The notes under the pieces are model-generated. The model did not search any database, was not told where the DNA came from, and saw only the letters and a program-made list of their open reading frames with translations. DNA of 64,000 nt from Bradyrhizobium sp. OK095. GTDB lineage: Bacteria; Pseudomonadota; Alphaproteobacteria; Rhizobiales; Xanthobacteraceae. Positions 1 through 8,798 of the stretch are shown piece after piece. The translations under genes were made by a program, and so were the position numbers. Position 1 is the stretch's first letter; each line of letters opens with the position of its first letter. Location: the NCBI RefSeq assembly GCF_900109945.1, contig NZ_FOBX01000003.1, forward strand, positions 310,001 to 374,000. Reading direction: 5' to 3'.

Positions 1-600
1 AAGCAGGAAACCCACGATCGCATCGTGAAGAAAGCCTCGGTGCGGCTGCGCGAAAAGGGCGCCCACGGCATCGGTGTCGCCGACCTCATGAAGGAGGCAG
101 GCCTGACCCATGGCGGTTTCTATGCGCATTTCGATTCCCGCGAGGCGCTGGTGATCGAGGCCTTTGGCTATGCCATGGACCGCGCGATGGAAAACTGGCG
201 CAAGCAGTCCCATCAGGTCGCACCCGAGAAGCAGCTCACCCAGATGGTCGAGACCTATCTCTCTGCGTTGCATCGCGACAATCCCGGTCACGGCTGCTCG
301 ATCCCTGCGCTGGGTGCGGAGATCGCCCGCGAGAGCCCGAAGACGCGAAAGGCGTTTGCCGGCAAGCTCGACGAGATGGTCGAGATGATGACCGACTATA
401 TCCTGAACGTTCCGCGCAAGGCCGCGCGAAAACAGGCGATCGCGACGCTGGCGACCATGGCCGGCACCATGCTGCTGGCGCGCATTGCGGGCTCGAGCGA
501 GTTGTCGGACGAGGTGCTGAAGGCGGGCAAGGACTCTGCGCTCGATGGAGTGAAGCGTGAGCCGAAGGTGACGGCGGCGAAGAAAACGAAGCAGAATTAG
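1..600 (+). CDS. TetR/AcrR family transcriptional regulator, 5' end cut off
   Basis: The reading frame is open from base 1, so the true start lies outside the window; a GTG at 25 is only an internal candidate. The N-terminal part carries a TetR helix-turn-helix (VADLMKEAGLTHGGFYAHF) that would bind an operator. The C-terminal ligand domain has the GCSIPALGAE stretch common in one AcrR-like subgroup. The tail is lysine-rich. The ligand and target cannot be told, because the neighbouring gene on the left is missing. It converges with the LysR gene at 717-1625, with hairpin repeats between them. Confidence 0.85.
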   Translation, partial: KQETHDRIVKKASVRLREKGAHGIGVADLMKEAGLTHGGFYAHFDSREALVIEAFGYAMDRAMENWRKQSHQVAPEKQLTQMVETYLSALHRDNPGHGCSIPALGAEIARESPKTRKAFAGKLDEMVEMMTDYILNVPRKAARKQAIATLATMAGTMLLARIAGSSELSDEVLKAGKDSALDGVKREPKVTAAKKTKQN

Positions 601-614
601 GCCGAGACGCCTTA

Positions 615-700
615 GGGTGGGCAAAGGCGCGTCAGCGCCGTGCCCACCACCTCTCCGTGATCGCAGCAGAAGTGGTGGGCACGCTTCGCTTTGCCCACCC
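615..700. repeat. Pair of GGTGGGCA/TGCCCACC hairpins between convergent genes
   Basis: Two stem-loops lie side by side. The first has arms GGTGGGCA at 616-623 and TGCCCACC at 641-648, with an inner GGCGC/GCGCC stem. The second has the same arms at 674-681 and 692-699 around a CGCTTCGCT-type loop. The outermost arms (615-623 and 692-700) can also pair with each other. The position between two converging stops suggests a bidirectional terminator or a dispersed intergenic repeat. Confidence 0.6.
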
Positions 701-716
701 TACGAATCCTTCGACT

Positions 717-1625
717 TTACCGCCCCGCAAACAGCGCCCGATCGCGCTCTACGATCTCGCCGATGTAATCCGCCACCGCCCTGATCCGCGCGAGATCCTT
801 GCTATCGGCGTGCATCAGCATCCAGAACGTGCGCGTGATCGAGATCTCCTCGGGCAGCACCGCCACAAGCTGCGGATAGTCGCTTGCCATGAAATGCGGC
901 AGCACCGCGATGCCGAAGCCTGACAGCGTGGCGTTGAGCTGCGCGATCAGATTGGCGCTGCGCAGGCGCGCGGAAATCCGCGGCGACACCTGCGGCAGAT
1001 AGTCGAGCTCCGGCGTGAACAGCAGTTCCTCGATGTAGCCGACGAAGCGGTGCTGCGGCAGCGCCTCGCGCGAGGTGATTTTCGGAAAGCGGTCGAGATA
1101 GGAGGGCGCGGCATAGAGCCCGAGGCGGTAGTCGAGCAGCTTACGGCCGACGATGCGGCCTTCCTTCGGCATGGTCAGGCTGATCGCGATGTCGGCCTCG
1201 CGCTTGGAGAGACTGAACAGCCGTGCAGTCGCTACAAGTTGCAAATCGAGGTCGGGATAGCGATCGACGAAGGGTGCAAGCCGCGGCGCCAGGAAGGCGG
1301 TGCCGAACCCGTCGGGGGCGCCGATCCGCACCGTGCCGGTCAGCCGGGCTACCGAGCCACCGACCTGTTCCTGGTTGGCGACGATGGTCGATTCCATCGC
1401 TTCCGCGCTGTCGGCGACGCGCTGGCCGGCCTCGGTGAGGAGATAGCCGGTCTTGCGCCGGTCAAACAGCTTCGCGGAAAGGTGCTTTTCCAGCCGGTCG
1501 ACGCGGCGGATTACGGTCGCGTGGTCCACGCCTAGCTGTTTTGCCGCAGCCGAAACCGAGCCGCCCCTTACGATGGCCAGCACGAAGCGAAAGTCGTCCC
1601 AGTCGATAGCGCCTTGATCCAGCAT
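717..1625 (-). CDS. LysR family transcriptional regulator
   Basis: 302 residues, a normal LysR length. The winged helix-turn-helix is at about residues 8-65 (VSAAAKQLGVDHATVIRRVD), followed by a substrate-binding domain that senses an unknown small molecule. The ATG at 1623-1625 faces the start of mmsA, with about 100 bp between the two starts. That gap holds a GCAC-N7-GTGC repeat (1630-1644) near the LysR start and a longer palindrome nearer mmsA. The divergent arrangement suggests control of the valine operon and of itself, which is inference. Confidence 0.85.
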   Translation of the reverse strand: MLDQGAIDWDDFRFVLAIVRGGSVSAAAKQLGVDHATVIRRVDRLEKHLSAKLFDRRKTGYLLTEAGQRVADSAEAMESTIVANQEQVGGSVARLTGTVRIGAPDGFGTAFLAPRLAPFVDRYPDLDLQLVATARLFSLSKREADIAISLTMPKEGRIVGRKLLDYRLGLYAAPSYLDRFPKITSREALPQHRFVGYIEELLFTPELDYLPQVSPRISARLRSANLIAQLNATLSGFGIAVLPHFMASDYPQLVAVLPEEISITRTFWMLMHADSKDLARIRAVADYIGEIVERDRALFAGR

Positions 1626-1659
1626 TTACGCACATCTATGGTGCATTATCTCAGACTTG

Positions 1660-1688
1660 AATCCTATAAAATGCAGGTCGATAGGATT
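1660..1688. promoter_or_regulatory. Palindrome in the LysR-mmsA divergent promoter region
   Basis: AATCCTAT at 1660-1667 and ATAGGATT at 1681-1688 form a perfect 8-bp inverted repeat with a 13-bp spacer. It overlaps a plausible promoter for mmsA (TTGAAT near 1658, TAGGAT near 1682). A regulator bound here would affect the valine operon. Which regulator binds is not known. Confidence 0.4.
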
Positions 1689-1724
1689 TGTCAAAGCGAT
1701 CAGCCGGGACCTAAGGAGTTTTCC

Positions 1725-3221
1725 ATGCGCGCAGTCGGACATTTCATCGGTGGCAAGGAGGTCAAGGGCACCTCGGGCCGGACGGCCGACGTTTTCGAGC
1801 CGATGACGGGTGACGTCCAGGCCAAGGTGGCGCTGGCGTCCAAGGCCGAGGTTCGCGCCGCCGTCGAGAACGCCCGCGCCGCGCAGCCCGAATGGGCCGC
1901 GACCAACCCGCAGCGCCGTGCCCGCGTGATGATGAAATTCGTCGAACTGGTGCAGCGCGACTACGACAAGCTCGCCGAGATGCTGGCCCGCGAGCACGGC
2001 AAGACCGTGCCCGACGCCAAGGGCGACATCCAGCGCGGCCTCGAGGTCGCGGAATTCGCCTGCGGCATCCCGCATCTGATGAAGGGCGAGTACACCGAAG
2101 GTGCCGGCCCCGGCATCGATATCTATTCCATGCGCCAGGCGCTCGGCGTCGTTGCCGGCATCACTCCGTTCAACTTCCCGGCGATGATCCCGATGTGGAA
2201 GTTCGCGCCAGCTATTGCCTGCGGCAACGCCTTCATCCTCAAGCCGTCAGAGCGTGATCCCGGCGTGCCGATGATGCTCGCCGAGCTCATGATCGAGGCA
2301 GGCCTGCCGGCCGGCATCCTCAACGTCGTCAATGGTGACAAGGAAGCGGTCGACGCCATCCTCGACGATCCCGACATCAAGGCCGTCGGCTTCGTCGGCT
2401 CGACGCCGATCGCGCAGTACATCTATGAGCGCGCAGCCCAGACCGGCAAGCGCTGCCAGTGCTTTGGCGGCGCCAAGAACCACGCCATCATCATGCCGGA
2501 TGCCGACATGGACCAGGCCGTCGACGCGCTGATCGGTGCGGGCTATGGCTCGGCTGGCGAGCGCTGCATGGCCGTTTCGGTCGCGGTCCCCGTCGGCAAG
2601 TCCACTGCCGATCGCCTGATGGAAAAGCTGATCCCGCGCGTCGAGTCGCTCAAGATCGGCACCTCGATCGATCCGTCGGCCGATTACGGTCCGCTGGTGA
2701 CGCGTGAGGCGGTCGAGAAGGTCAAGGGCTACATCGATATCGGCATCAAGGAAGGCGCGACGCTCGCCGTGGACGGCCGCGGCTTCAAGATGCAGGGCTA
2801 CGAGAACGGCTTCTATCTCGGTGGTTCGCTGTTCGACAATGTCACCAAGGACATGCGGATCTACAAGGAAGAGATCTTTGGCCCCGTGCTCTCGGTCGTG
2901 CGCGCGCACGATTACAAGGAAGCACTCGCCCTGCCGTCCGAGCATGATTACGGCAACGGCGTTGCCATCTTCACCCGCGACGGTGATGCCGCGCGCGACT
3001 TCGCGGCCAAGGTCAATGTCGGCATGGTCGGTATCAACGTGCCGATCCCGGTGCCGATTGCCTATTACACCTTCGGCGGCTGGAAGAAGTCCGGCTTCGG
3101 CGATCTCAATCAGCACGGTCCGGACTCGGTCCGCTTCTACACCAAGACCAAGACGGTGACCTCGCGCTGGCCGTCCGGCGTCAAGGAAGGTGCGGAGTTC
3201 TCGATCCCGCTGATGAAGTAG
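1725..3221 (+). CDS. mmsA: CoA-acylating methylmalonate-semialdehyde dehydrogenase
   Basis: Oxidises methylmalonate semialdehyde to propionyl-CoA with NAD+ and CoA, the last step of valine breakdown, in the cytosol. The 498-residue length matches the family. The aldehyde dehydrogenase fold is complete, with the catalytic cysteine at about residue 281 in GSAGERCMAVS and the typical C-terminal GGWKKSGFGD. The ATG at 1725 is chosen because AAGGAG lies 8 bp upstream at 1713; the frame is open back to 1614, but those codons are promoter DNA. It is the first gene of the operon that also holds the acyl-CoA dehydrogenase, hydrolase and mmsB. Confidence 0.95.
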   Translation: MRAVGHFIGGKEVKGTSGRTADVFEPMTGDVQAKVALASKAEVRAAVENARAAQPEWAATNPQRRARVMMKFVELVQRDYDKLAEMLAREHGKTVPDAKGDIQRGLEVAEFACGIPHLMKGEYTEGAGPGIDIYSMRQALGVVAGITPFNFPAMIPMWKFAPAIACGNAFILKPSERDPGVPMMLAELMIEAGLPAGILNVVNGDKEAVDAILDDPDIKAVGFVGSTPIAQYIYERAAQTGKRCQCFGGAKNHAIIMPDADMDQAVDALIGAGYGSAGERCMAVSVAVPVGKSTADRLMEKLIPRVESLKIGTSIDPSADYGPLVTREAVEKVKGYIDIGIKEGATLAVDGRGFKMQGYENGFYLGGSLFDNVTKDMRIYKEEIFGPVLSVVRAHDYKEALALPSEHDYGNGVAIFTRDGDAARDFAAKVNVGMVGINVPIPVPIAYYTFGGWKKSGFGDLNQHGPDSVRFYTKTKTVTSRWPSGVKEGAEFSIPLMK

Positions 3222-3244
3222 GGCTCTATTAGAGCGAGGGCACA

Positions 3245-4390
3245 ATGCAGTTCGCTCTGAACGAGGATCAGATCGCGGTTCGCGACATGGCGTTGGCGTT
3301 TGCGGCCGAGAAGATCGCGCCGCACGCCCTGCGCTGGGACGAGGAGAAGCATTTCCCCGTCGATGTGATGCGTGAAGCTGCGACGCTCGGCATGGGCGGC
3401 ATCTACATCCGCGAGGATGTCGGCGGCTCCGCCCTGACGCGGTTCGACGCGGCGCTGATCTTTGAAGCGCTGGCGACGGGCTGTCCGACCACCGCGGCCT
3501 TCATCTCGATCCACAACATGGCGAGCTGGATGATCGATGCCTATGGCAACGACATCCAGCGCCACAAATGGTTGCCAAAGCTCTGCACCATGGAGCTGAT
3601 CGCGAGCTATTGCCTGACCGAGCCGGGCGCCGGCTCCGATGCGGCAGCGCTGCGCACCCGCGCCGTGCGCGATGGCGACCATTACGTTCTCAACGGCCAG
3701 AAGCAGTTCATCTCCGGCGCTGGCGGCACTGATCTGCTGGTCGTGATGGTCCGGACCGGCGGCGATGGCCCCGGCGGCATCTCGACCCTGGTCATCGACG
3801 GCAAGACGCCGGGCGTGTCGTTCGGCGCCAACGAACGCAAGATGGGTTGGAACGCGCAGCCGACCCGCGCCGTGATCTTCGAGAACGCCCGCGTGCCCGT
3901 CGCCAATCGGCTGAGCGAAGAAGGAGTAGGCTTCAAGATCGCGATGGCCGGCCTCGACGGCGGCCGCCTCAATATCACGGCCTGTTCTGTCGGCGGCGCC
4001 CAAACTGCACTCGACAAGGCGCGCGCCTACATGAAGGAGCGCAAGGCCTTTGGAAAGCGCCTCGACGAATTCCAGGCGCTGCAATTCAAGCTCGCCGACA
4101 TGGCGATCGAGCTCGAGGCCGCGCGCACCTTTTTGTGGCGCGCAGCGGCGGCGCTGGACCGCAAGGACCCTGACGCCACCATGTTGTGTGCGATGGCCAA
4201 ACGCTTCGGCACCGATGTCGGCTTCGAGGTCGCCAACCACGCGCTCCAGCTCCACGGCGGCTACGGCTATCTCAGCGAATACGGCATCGAGAAGATCGTG
4301 CGCGATCTGCGCGTGCACCAGATCCTCGAAGGCACCAACGAAATCATGCGGCTGATCGTGGCGCGCAAATTGATCGAGGGCGCACGATGA
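3245..4390 (+). CDS. Acyl-CoA dehydrogenase, probably isobutyryl-CoA dehydrogenase
   Basis: FAD enzyme that would oxidise isobutyryl-CoA to methacrylyl-CoA. At 381 residues it is a standard acyl-CoA dehydrogenase. The FAD/substrate signature CLTEPGAGSDAA and the C-terminal LHGGYGYLSEYG motif are present. The likely catalytic glutamate is at about residue 362 in ILEGTNEIMR. The isobutyryl specificity is inferred from its place between mmsA and the 3-hydroxyisobutyryl-CoA hydrolase; the fold alone would fit other short-chain substrates. Its stop codon overlaps the next start (ATGA at 4387), which suggests translational coupling. Confidence 0.9.
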   Translation: MQFALNEDQIAVRDMALAFAAEKIAPHALRWDEEKHFPVDVMREAATLGMGGIYIREDVGGSALTRFDAALIFEALATGCPTTAAFISIHNMASWMIDAYGNDIQRHKWLPKLCTMELIASYCLTEPGAGSDAAALRTRAVRDGDHYVLNGQKQFISGAGGTDLLVVMVRTGGDGPGGISTLVIDGKTPGVSFGANERKMGWNAQPTRAVIFENARVPVANRLSEEGVGFKIAMAGLDGGRLNITACSVGGAQTALDKARAYMKERKAFGKRLDEFQALQFKLADMAIELEAARTFLWRAAAALDRKDPDATMLCAMAKRFGTDVGFEVANHALQLHGGYGYLSEYGIEKIVRDLRVHQILEGTNEIMRLIVARKLIEGAR

Positions 4391-5454
4391 GTGGAGTGGA
4401 AGAGGGCGACCTCATCGTTCGCCGCGAAGGCGCGGCGGGCGTGATCCGCCTCAACCGGCCCAAGGCGCTCAACGCCATGACGCTGGAGATGTCGATCGGC
4501 ATCGACGCCGCGCTCGACCGGTTCGAGACTGATCCTGAAGTCGCCGTCATCGTGCTGGAGGGCGCGGGCGAGCGCGGGCTCTGTGCGGGCGGCGACATTC
4601 GCGGCCTCTGGGAGAGCTCGCGCGAGGGCGGCGATCTCGGTGCGCGGTTCTGGCGCCAGGAATACATCATGAATGCGCGGATCGCGAGATATCCGAAGCC
4701 GTATGTCGCATTCATGGACGGCCTCGTGATGGGTGGCGGCGTTGGGCTATCAGGCCATGCCAGCCATCGAATCGTCACCGATCGTACCAAGCTTGCGATG
4801 CCCGAAGTCGGGCTCGGCTTCTTCCCGGATGTCGGCGGCACCTGGCTGCTGTCGCGCTCGCCCGGCGAGATCGGCACCTACTTTGGTTTGACCGGCCAGA
4901 CCATGAATGGCCCTGACGCAATCCACGCGAAATTCGCCGACGCCGTGGTGCCGGCGGCGAAATGGCCGGAGCTGCGCGAGGCGCTGACCAAGGTTCGCTC
5001 GGGTGCAACTGCGGCCGACGTCAGCAAGCTCATCAATAGCTTTGCGACCGGCGATGCTGCGGGTCCAGTGGCCGAGAAAGAGCCAATGATCGACGCGCTG
5101 TTCGGCTTCGATCGCATGGAAGACATCTTCGCTGCGTTGAAGCGCGACGGCTCGGAGTTCGCACTCGCGACGCTGAAGACCCTGAACGAAAAATCGCCGC
5201 GCGGCATGGTGGTGACGCTGAAACTGCTGCGGCTCGCGCGCACCGCGTCGAGCCTGGAAGAGTGCTTGGTGCGCGAATATCGCGCGGCACTGGAGGTTTT
5301 TCGCAGCGACGATTTCCGCGAGGGTGTGCGCGCCGCCGTGATCGATAAGGACCGCAATCCGACTTTTTCGCCACCGCGGATCGAGGACGTCACGCCTGCG
5401 ATGCTCGCGCCGTATCTCGCCGAGATCGGCGCCGACGAGCTGAAGTTCAACTAA
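4387..5454 (+). CDS. 3-hydroxyisobutyryl-CoA hydrolase (enoyl-CoA hydratase/isomerase family)
   Basis: Crotonase-fold protein of 355 residues, the longer form typical of 3-hydroxyisobutyryl-CoA hydrolases rather than the ~260-residue hydratases. The oxyanion-hole segment GLCAGGDIRGLWE and the MPEVGLGFFPDVGGTW block, which holds the catalytic acid in this subfamily, are both visible. It would release free 3-hydroxyisobutyrate for MmsB. The start ATG overlaps the stop of the dehydrogenase by four bases. An open frame continues upstream to 4186, but that part lies inside the dehydrogenase gene and is not used. Confidence 0.9.
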   Translation: MSGVEEGDLIVRREGAAGVIRLNRPKALNAMTLEMSIGIDAALDRFETDPEVAVIVLEGAGERGLCAGGDIRGLWESSREGGDLGARFWRQEYIMNARIARYPKPYVAFMDGLVMGGGVGLSGHASHRIVTDRTKLAMPEVGLGFFPDVGGTWLLSRSPGEIGTYFGLTGQTMNGPDAIHAKFADAVVPAAKWPELREALTKVRSGATAADVSKLINSFATGDAAGPVAEKEPMIDALFGFDRMEDIFAALKRDGSEFALATLKTLNEKSPRGMVVTLKLLRLARTASSLEECLVREYRAALEVFRSDDFREGVRAAVIDKDRNPTFSPPRIEDVTPAMLAPYLAEIGADELKFN

Positions 5455-5479
5455 CAACGTCAAAGCGGAGGAAACGAAG

Positions 5480-6370
5480 ATGGCCACGATCGCATTCATC
5501 GGTCTCGGCAACATGGGCGGCCCGATGGCCGCCAATCTGGTCAAGGCCGGCCACAAGGTCGTCGCGTTCGATCTCGCCGAGGCCTCGCGCGCGCAAGCCA
5601 AGGCCGAAGGTGCCGGCATCGCCGACAGCGCGGCAGGCGCGGTGAAGGGTGCCGATGTCGTCGTCACCATGCTCCCCGCAGGCAAGCACGTGCTTGGCGT
5701 CTGGAACGAGGTCGTTCCCGCCATGGCCAAGGGCGCACTGATCATCGATAGCTCCACCATCGACGTCGAGAGCGCGCGGGCTGCGCATGCGCTCGCGGCC
5801 AAGAGCGGCGTGCTCTCGGTCGACGCGCCGGTCTCCGGCGGCACGGGCGGCGCCAAGGGCGCGACGCTCACCTTCATGTGCGGCGGCGAGGAGAACGCAT
5901 TCGCGGCGGCAAAGCCGGTGCTGGAGAAGATGGGCAAGAAGATCGTGCATTGCGGCGGCGCCGGCGCGGGGCAGGCGGCAAAAATCTGCAACAACATGAT
6001 CCTCGGCATTTCCATGATCGCGGTGAGCGAGGCGTTTGCGTTGGCCGAGAAGCTCGGGCTCTCGCACCAGGCGCTGTTCGACGTCGCCTCGACCTCGTCG
6101 GGCCAGTGCTGGTCGCTGACGACCTATTGCCCGGTTCCGGGCCCGGTGCCGACATCGCCCGCCAACAACGACTACAAGCCGGGCTTTGCCTCGGCGCTGA
6201 TGGTGAAGGATCTGACGCTGGCGCAGGACGCCGCGAAGGCCGCCGGCGCGGCGACGCCGCTCGGCCAGCATGCGCAGGAGATTTACCAGGCCTTCGACAA
6301 GGCCGGACAGGGCGGGGTGGATTTTTCCGGAATTATCAAGCACGTTAGGGGGCTGGCCGGGAAAGCTTAA
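5480..6370 (+). CDS. mmsB: 3-hydroxyisobutyrate dehydrogenase
   Basis: Oxidises 3-hydroxyisobutyrate to methylmalonate semialdehyde with NAD+, feeding MmsA. The 296 residues are the family length. The Rossmann motif is IGLGNMGGPMA at the N terminus, the substrate-binding DAPVSGGTGGA segment follows, and the conserved catalytic lysine lies in GAGQAAKICNNM. A GGAGG sequence precedes the ATG. The stop TAA shares its last base with the ATG of the next gene (TAATG at 6368-6372), tying the acyl-CoA synthetase to this operon. Confidence 0.95.
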   Translation: MATIAFIGLGNMGGPMAANLVKAGHKVVAFDLAEASRAQAKAEGAGIADSAAGAVKGADVVVTMLPAGKHVLGVWNEVVPAMAKGALIIDSSTIDVESARAAHALAAKSGVLSVDAPVSGGTGGAKGATLTFMCGGEENAFAAAKPVLEKMGKKIVHCGGAGAGQAAKICNNMILGISMIAVSEAFALAEKLGLSHQALFDVASTSSGQCWSLTTYCPVPGPVPTSPANNDYKPGFASALMVKDLTLAQDAAKAAGAATPLGQHAQEIYQAFDKAGQGGVDFSGIIKHVRGLAGKA

Positions 6371-8088
6371 TGACGACATTTCAGGAAGCGCGCGCGTTTC
6401 TGCTGCAGAACCGCACGGATTACGAGACGGCGGTCAAAGACTTCCGCTGGCCCGATCCGGTTCCCTTCAACTGGGCGCTCGACTGGTTCGACGCCGAGCT
6501 GGCGACGAATGCGGGCAGCAGAGATCTGCCCGCGCTCTGGATTGTCGATGCCGCGCAGGACAAGCAAACCAGATTGTCCTTCGCGGCGCTCTCGAAGCGC
6601 TCCAATCAGGTCGCAAACTTCCTCCGCGCGCAGGGCCTCAAGCGCGGCGATCATCTTCTGCTGCTGCTCGGCAATGTGGTTCCGCTGTGGGAGACGATGC
6701 TGGCTGCGATGAAGCTCGGCGTCGTCGTGATCCCGGCGACCACGCTGCTTACCGCGGATGAGTTGCGCGACCGACTCGATCGCGGCAAGGCGAAGGCGGT
6801 GGTGGCTGCGCAGGATCAGGTCGCGAAGTTCGCGAGCCTTGGCGCGGAGAATGTCGTCCGCATCGTGGTTGGTGCGGCCTCCGACGGCTGGCTCGCCTAT
6901 GACGGGGCGGCGAAAGCGCCCGAGAGTTTTGCGGCCGACGGTCCAACCAACGCGGACGACCCGATGCTGCTCTATTTCACTTCGGGCACCACGGCAAAAC
7001 CAAAACTCGTGCGGCACAGCCAGCGCAGCTATCCCGTCGGCCATCTCTCCACCATGTACTGGATCGGGCTAAAACCCGGCGACGTCCATCTCAACATTTC
7101 CTCGCCCGGCTGGGCCAAGCACGCCTGGAGTTGCTTCTTCGCGCCGTGGAATGCGGGTGCCACCGTGTTCGTGGTCAACCAGCCGCGCTTCGATGCCAAA
7201 GCTCTGCTCGCCACCATCGGCCGCTGCGGCGTCACCACGCTGTGCGCGCCGCCGACGGTGTGGCGGCTGTTCATTCAGGAGAACCTTGCGTCGTTCAAAG
7301 TAGCCTTGCGCGAGGTCTGCGGCGCCGGCGAGCCGCTCAATCCTGAAGTGATCGACCAGGTGAAGGCCGCCTGGGGCCTCACCATTCGCGACGGCTACGG
7401 TCAGACCGAGACGACGGCGCTTGCCGGCAACTCGCCGGGGCAAAATATCAAGGTCGGCTCGATGGGCCGGCCGCTGCCGGGTTATCGCGTGCAAATCAGC
7501 GATGTCGATGGCAATCCGGCAAGGGAAGGCGAGGTGACGCTGGTGCTGGGCGATGACCGACCCGCCGGCCTGATGCAGGGTTATCAGGGCGATGACGGCC
7601 AATTGTCAGGCGCCGAAGGCGCGCTTTATCGCAGCGGCGACGTGGTGTTCGAAGACGAGGACGGCTATCTCACCTTCGTCGGCCGCTCCGACGACGTCTT
7701 CAAATCATCGGACTATCGCATCAGCCCGTTCGAGCTGGAGAGCGTGCTGCTCGAACATGAACTGGTGGCGGAGGCCGCGGTGGTGCCGAGCCCCGATCCT
7801 ATCCGGCTTGCGATCCCCAAGGCCTTCGTGCTGCTGATTTCGGGCGCGGAGCGCTCGCCGGAGACGGCGCTCTCCATCTTCAAACATCTGCACACGCGCC
7901 TTGCACCGTTCAAGCGCATCCGCCGGCTCGAAATCGTCACCGAGCTGCCGAAGACGATCTCTGGCAAAATCCGCCGCGTGCAGCTACGCAGGCTGGAGCG
8001 CGACGATGACCGCAATGATCCGCTGCGCGGCCGGGAATTCCGCGAGGAGGATTTTCCGGAGCTGTCGAAAACACGGAGTGAGACCTAA
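6370..8088 (+). CDS. AMP-dependent acyl-CoA synthetase
   Basis: ANL-family ligase of 572 residues that would activate a carboxylic acid to its CoA thioester by way of an acyl-adenylate. The P-loop-like motif YFTSGTTAKPKLV is in the middle. DGYGQTET and the hinge region (YRSGD...GYLTFVGRSDDVFKSS) follow, and the catalytic lysine is in PKTISGKIRR near the C terminus. The overall look is closest to medium-chain (ACSM-like) synthetases, but substrate choice is not readable. It overlaps mmsB by one base and abuts the MaoC gene, so it is probably co-transcribed with the valine genes. Confidence 0.9.
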   Translation: MTTFQEARAFLLQNRTDYETAVKDFRWPDPVPFNWALDWFDAELATNAGSRDLPALWIVDAAQDKQTRLSFAALSKRSNQVANFLRAQGLKRGDHLLLLLGNVVPLWETMLAAMKLGVVVIPATTLLTADELRDRLDRGKAKAVVAAQDQVAKFASLGAENVVRIVVGAASDGWLAYDGAAKAPESFAADGPTNADDPMLLYFTSGTTAKPKLVRHSQRSYPVGHLSTMYWIGLKPGDVHLNISSPGWAKHAWSCFFAPWNAGATVFVVNQPRFDAKALLATIGRCGVTTLCAPPTVWRLFIQENLASFKVALREVCGAGEPLNPEVIDQVKAAWGLTIRDGYGQTETTALAGNSPGQNIKVGSMGRPLPGYRVQISDVDGNPAREGEVTLVLGDDRPAGLMQGYQGDDGQLSGAEGALYRSGDVVFEDEDGYLTFVGRSDDVFKSSDYRISPFELESVLLEHELVAEAAVVPSPDPIRLAIPKAFVLLISGAERSPETALSIFKHLHTRLAPFKRIRRLEIVTELPKTISGKIRRVQLRRLERDDDRNDPLRGREFREEDFPELSKTRSET

Positions 8089-8568
8089 GTGAACGAAGTC
8101 TGGAAGAAGCCGCCGATTCCCTTGGACGCCTATCAGGCCATGGTCGGCAAGGAGATCGGCGTATCGTCGTGGCACCTGATTGATCAGCCGCGCATCGACA
8201 CCTATGCCGATGTGATCGAGGATCATCAGTTCATCCACGTCGATCCGGAACGCGCGAAGAATGAGACTGCCTTCGGCACCACCATCGCGCACGGATTCCT
8301 GACGATGTCGCTGCTGTCGATCATGTCCTACGAGGTGATGCCAGTCATCGCGGGCACCACGATGGGCGTCAATTACGGATTCGACAAGCTGCGCTTCATC
8401 TCGCCTGTACGCTCGGGCAAGCGCGTCCGCGGGCGGTTCGTGCTCGCTGAAGCCAAGCTCCGCAAGCCCAACGAATTGCTGTCGCGTACCAATGTGACGG
8501 TGGAGATCGAAGGTGAGGACAAGCCGGCGCTGGTCGCGGACTGGCTGGGGCTGATCTATTTCGCCTGA
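8089..8568 (+). CDS. MaoC family dehydratase
   Basis: Hot-dog fold protein of 159 residues, the size of (R)-specific enoyl-CoA hydratases. The hydratase-2 signature is readable: EDHQFIHVDPERA followed by TTIAHGFLTMSL, with the Asp/His pair expected for catalysis. It starts with GTG directly after the stop of the synthetase, with no gap. It would hydrate an enoyl-CoA made from the acid activated upstream; the natural substrate is unknown. Confidence 0.85.
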   Translation: MNEVWKKPPIPLDAYQAMVGKEIGVSSWHLIDQPRIDTYADVIEDHQFIHVDPERAKNETAFGTTIAHGFLTMSLLSIMSYEVMPVIAGTTMGVNYGFDKLRFISPVRSGKRVRGRFVLAEAKLRKPNELLSRTNVTVEIEGEDKPALVADWLGLIYFA

Positions 8569-8640
8569 CTTGAGGCGTCGCTGCCGGGCTTGACCCGGCA
8601 ACCCATCGCTGCTCAAAAGCTGTCCAATTCGCGCTCGGTG

Positions 8641-8779
8641 CACCCTCTCCCCTTGTGGGAGAGGGTGGCGAAATCGAGCGCAGCGAGATGAAGCCGGGTG
8701 AGGGGTCTCTCTCCACACGTTCATCTGCTGAGAGACCCCCTCATCCGGCGCTTCGCGCCACCTTCTCCCACAAGGGGAG
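8641..8779. repeat. Nested inverted-repeat element (RIME-like)
   Basis: Fills most of the 230-bp gap between the MaoC and SDR genes. A local hairpin has 11-bp arms at 8641-8651 and 8657-8667. A central hairpin pairs GGGGTCTCT (8702-8710) with AGAGACCCC (8731-8739). An outer pair is a perfect 16-bp match between 8647-8662 and 8764-8779. This architecture resembles dispersed intergenic mosaic repeats of rhizobia; family membership is inferred from appearance only. Confidence 0.65.
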
Positions 8780-8798
8780 CAGGAAGAAAGGAAGCACA

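Noticed and set aside
4186..4386. N-terminal extension of the 3-hydroxyisobutyryl-CoA hydrolase
   Set aside because: It lies inside the dehydrogenase gene, is arginine-rich junk, and the ATG at 4387 gives the family start.
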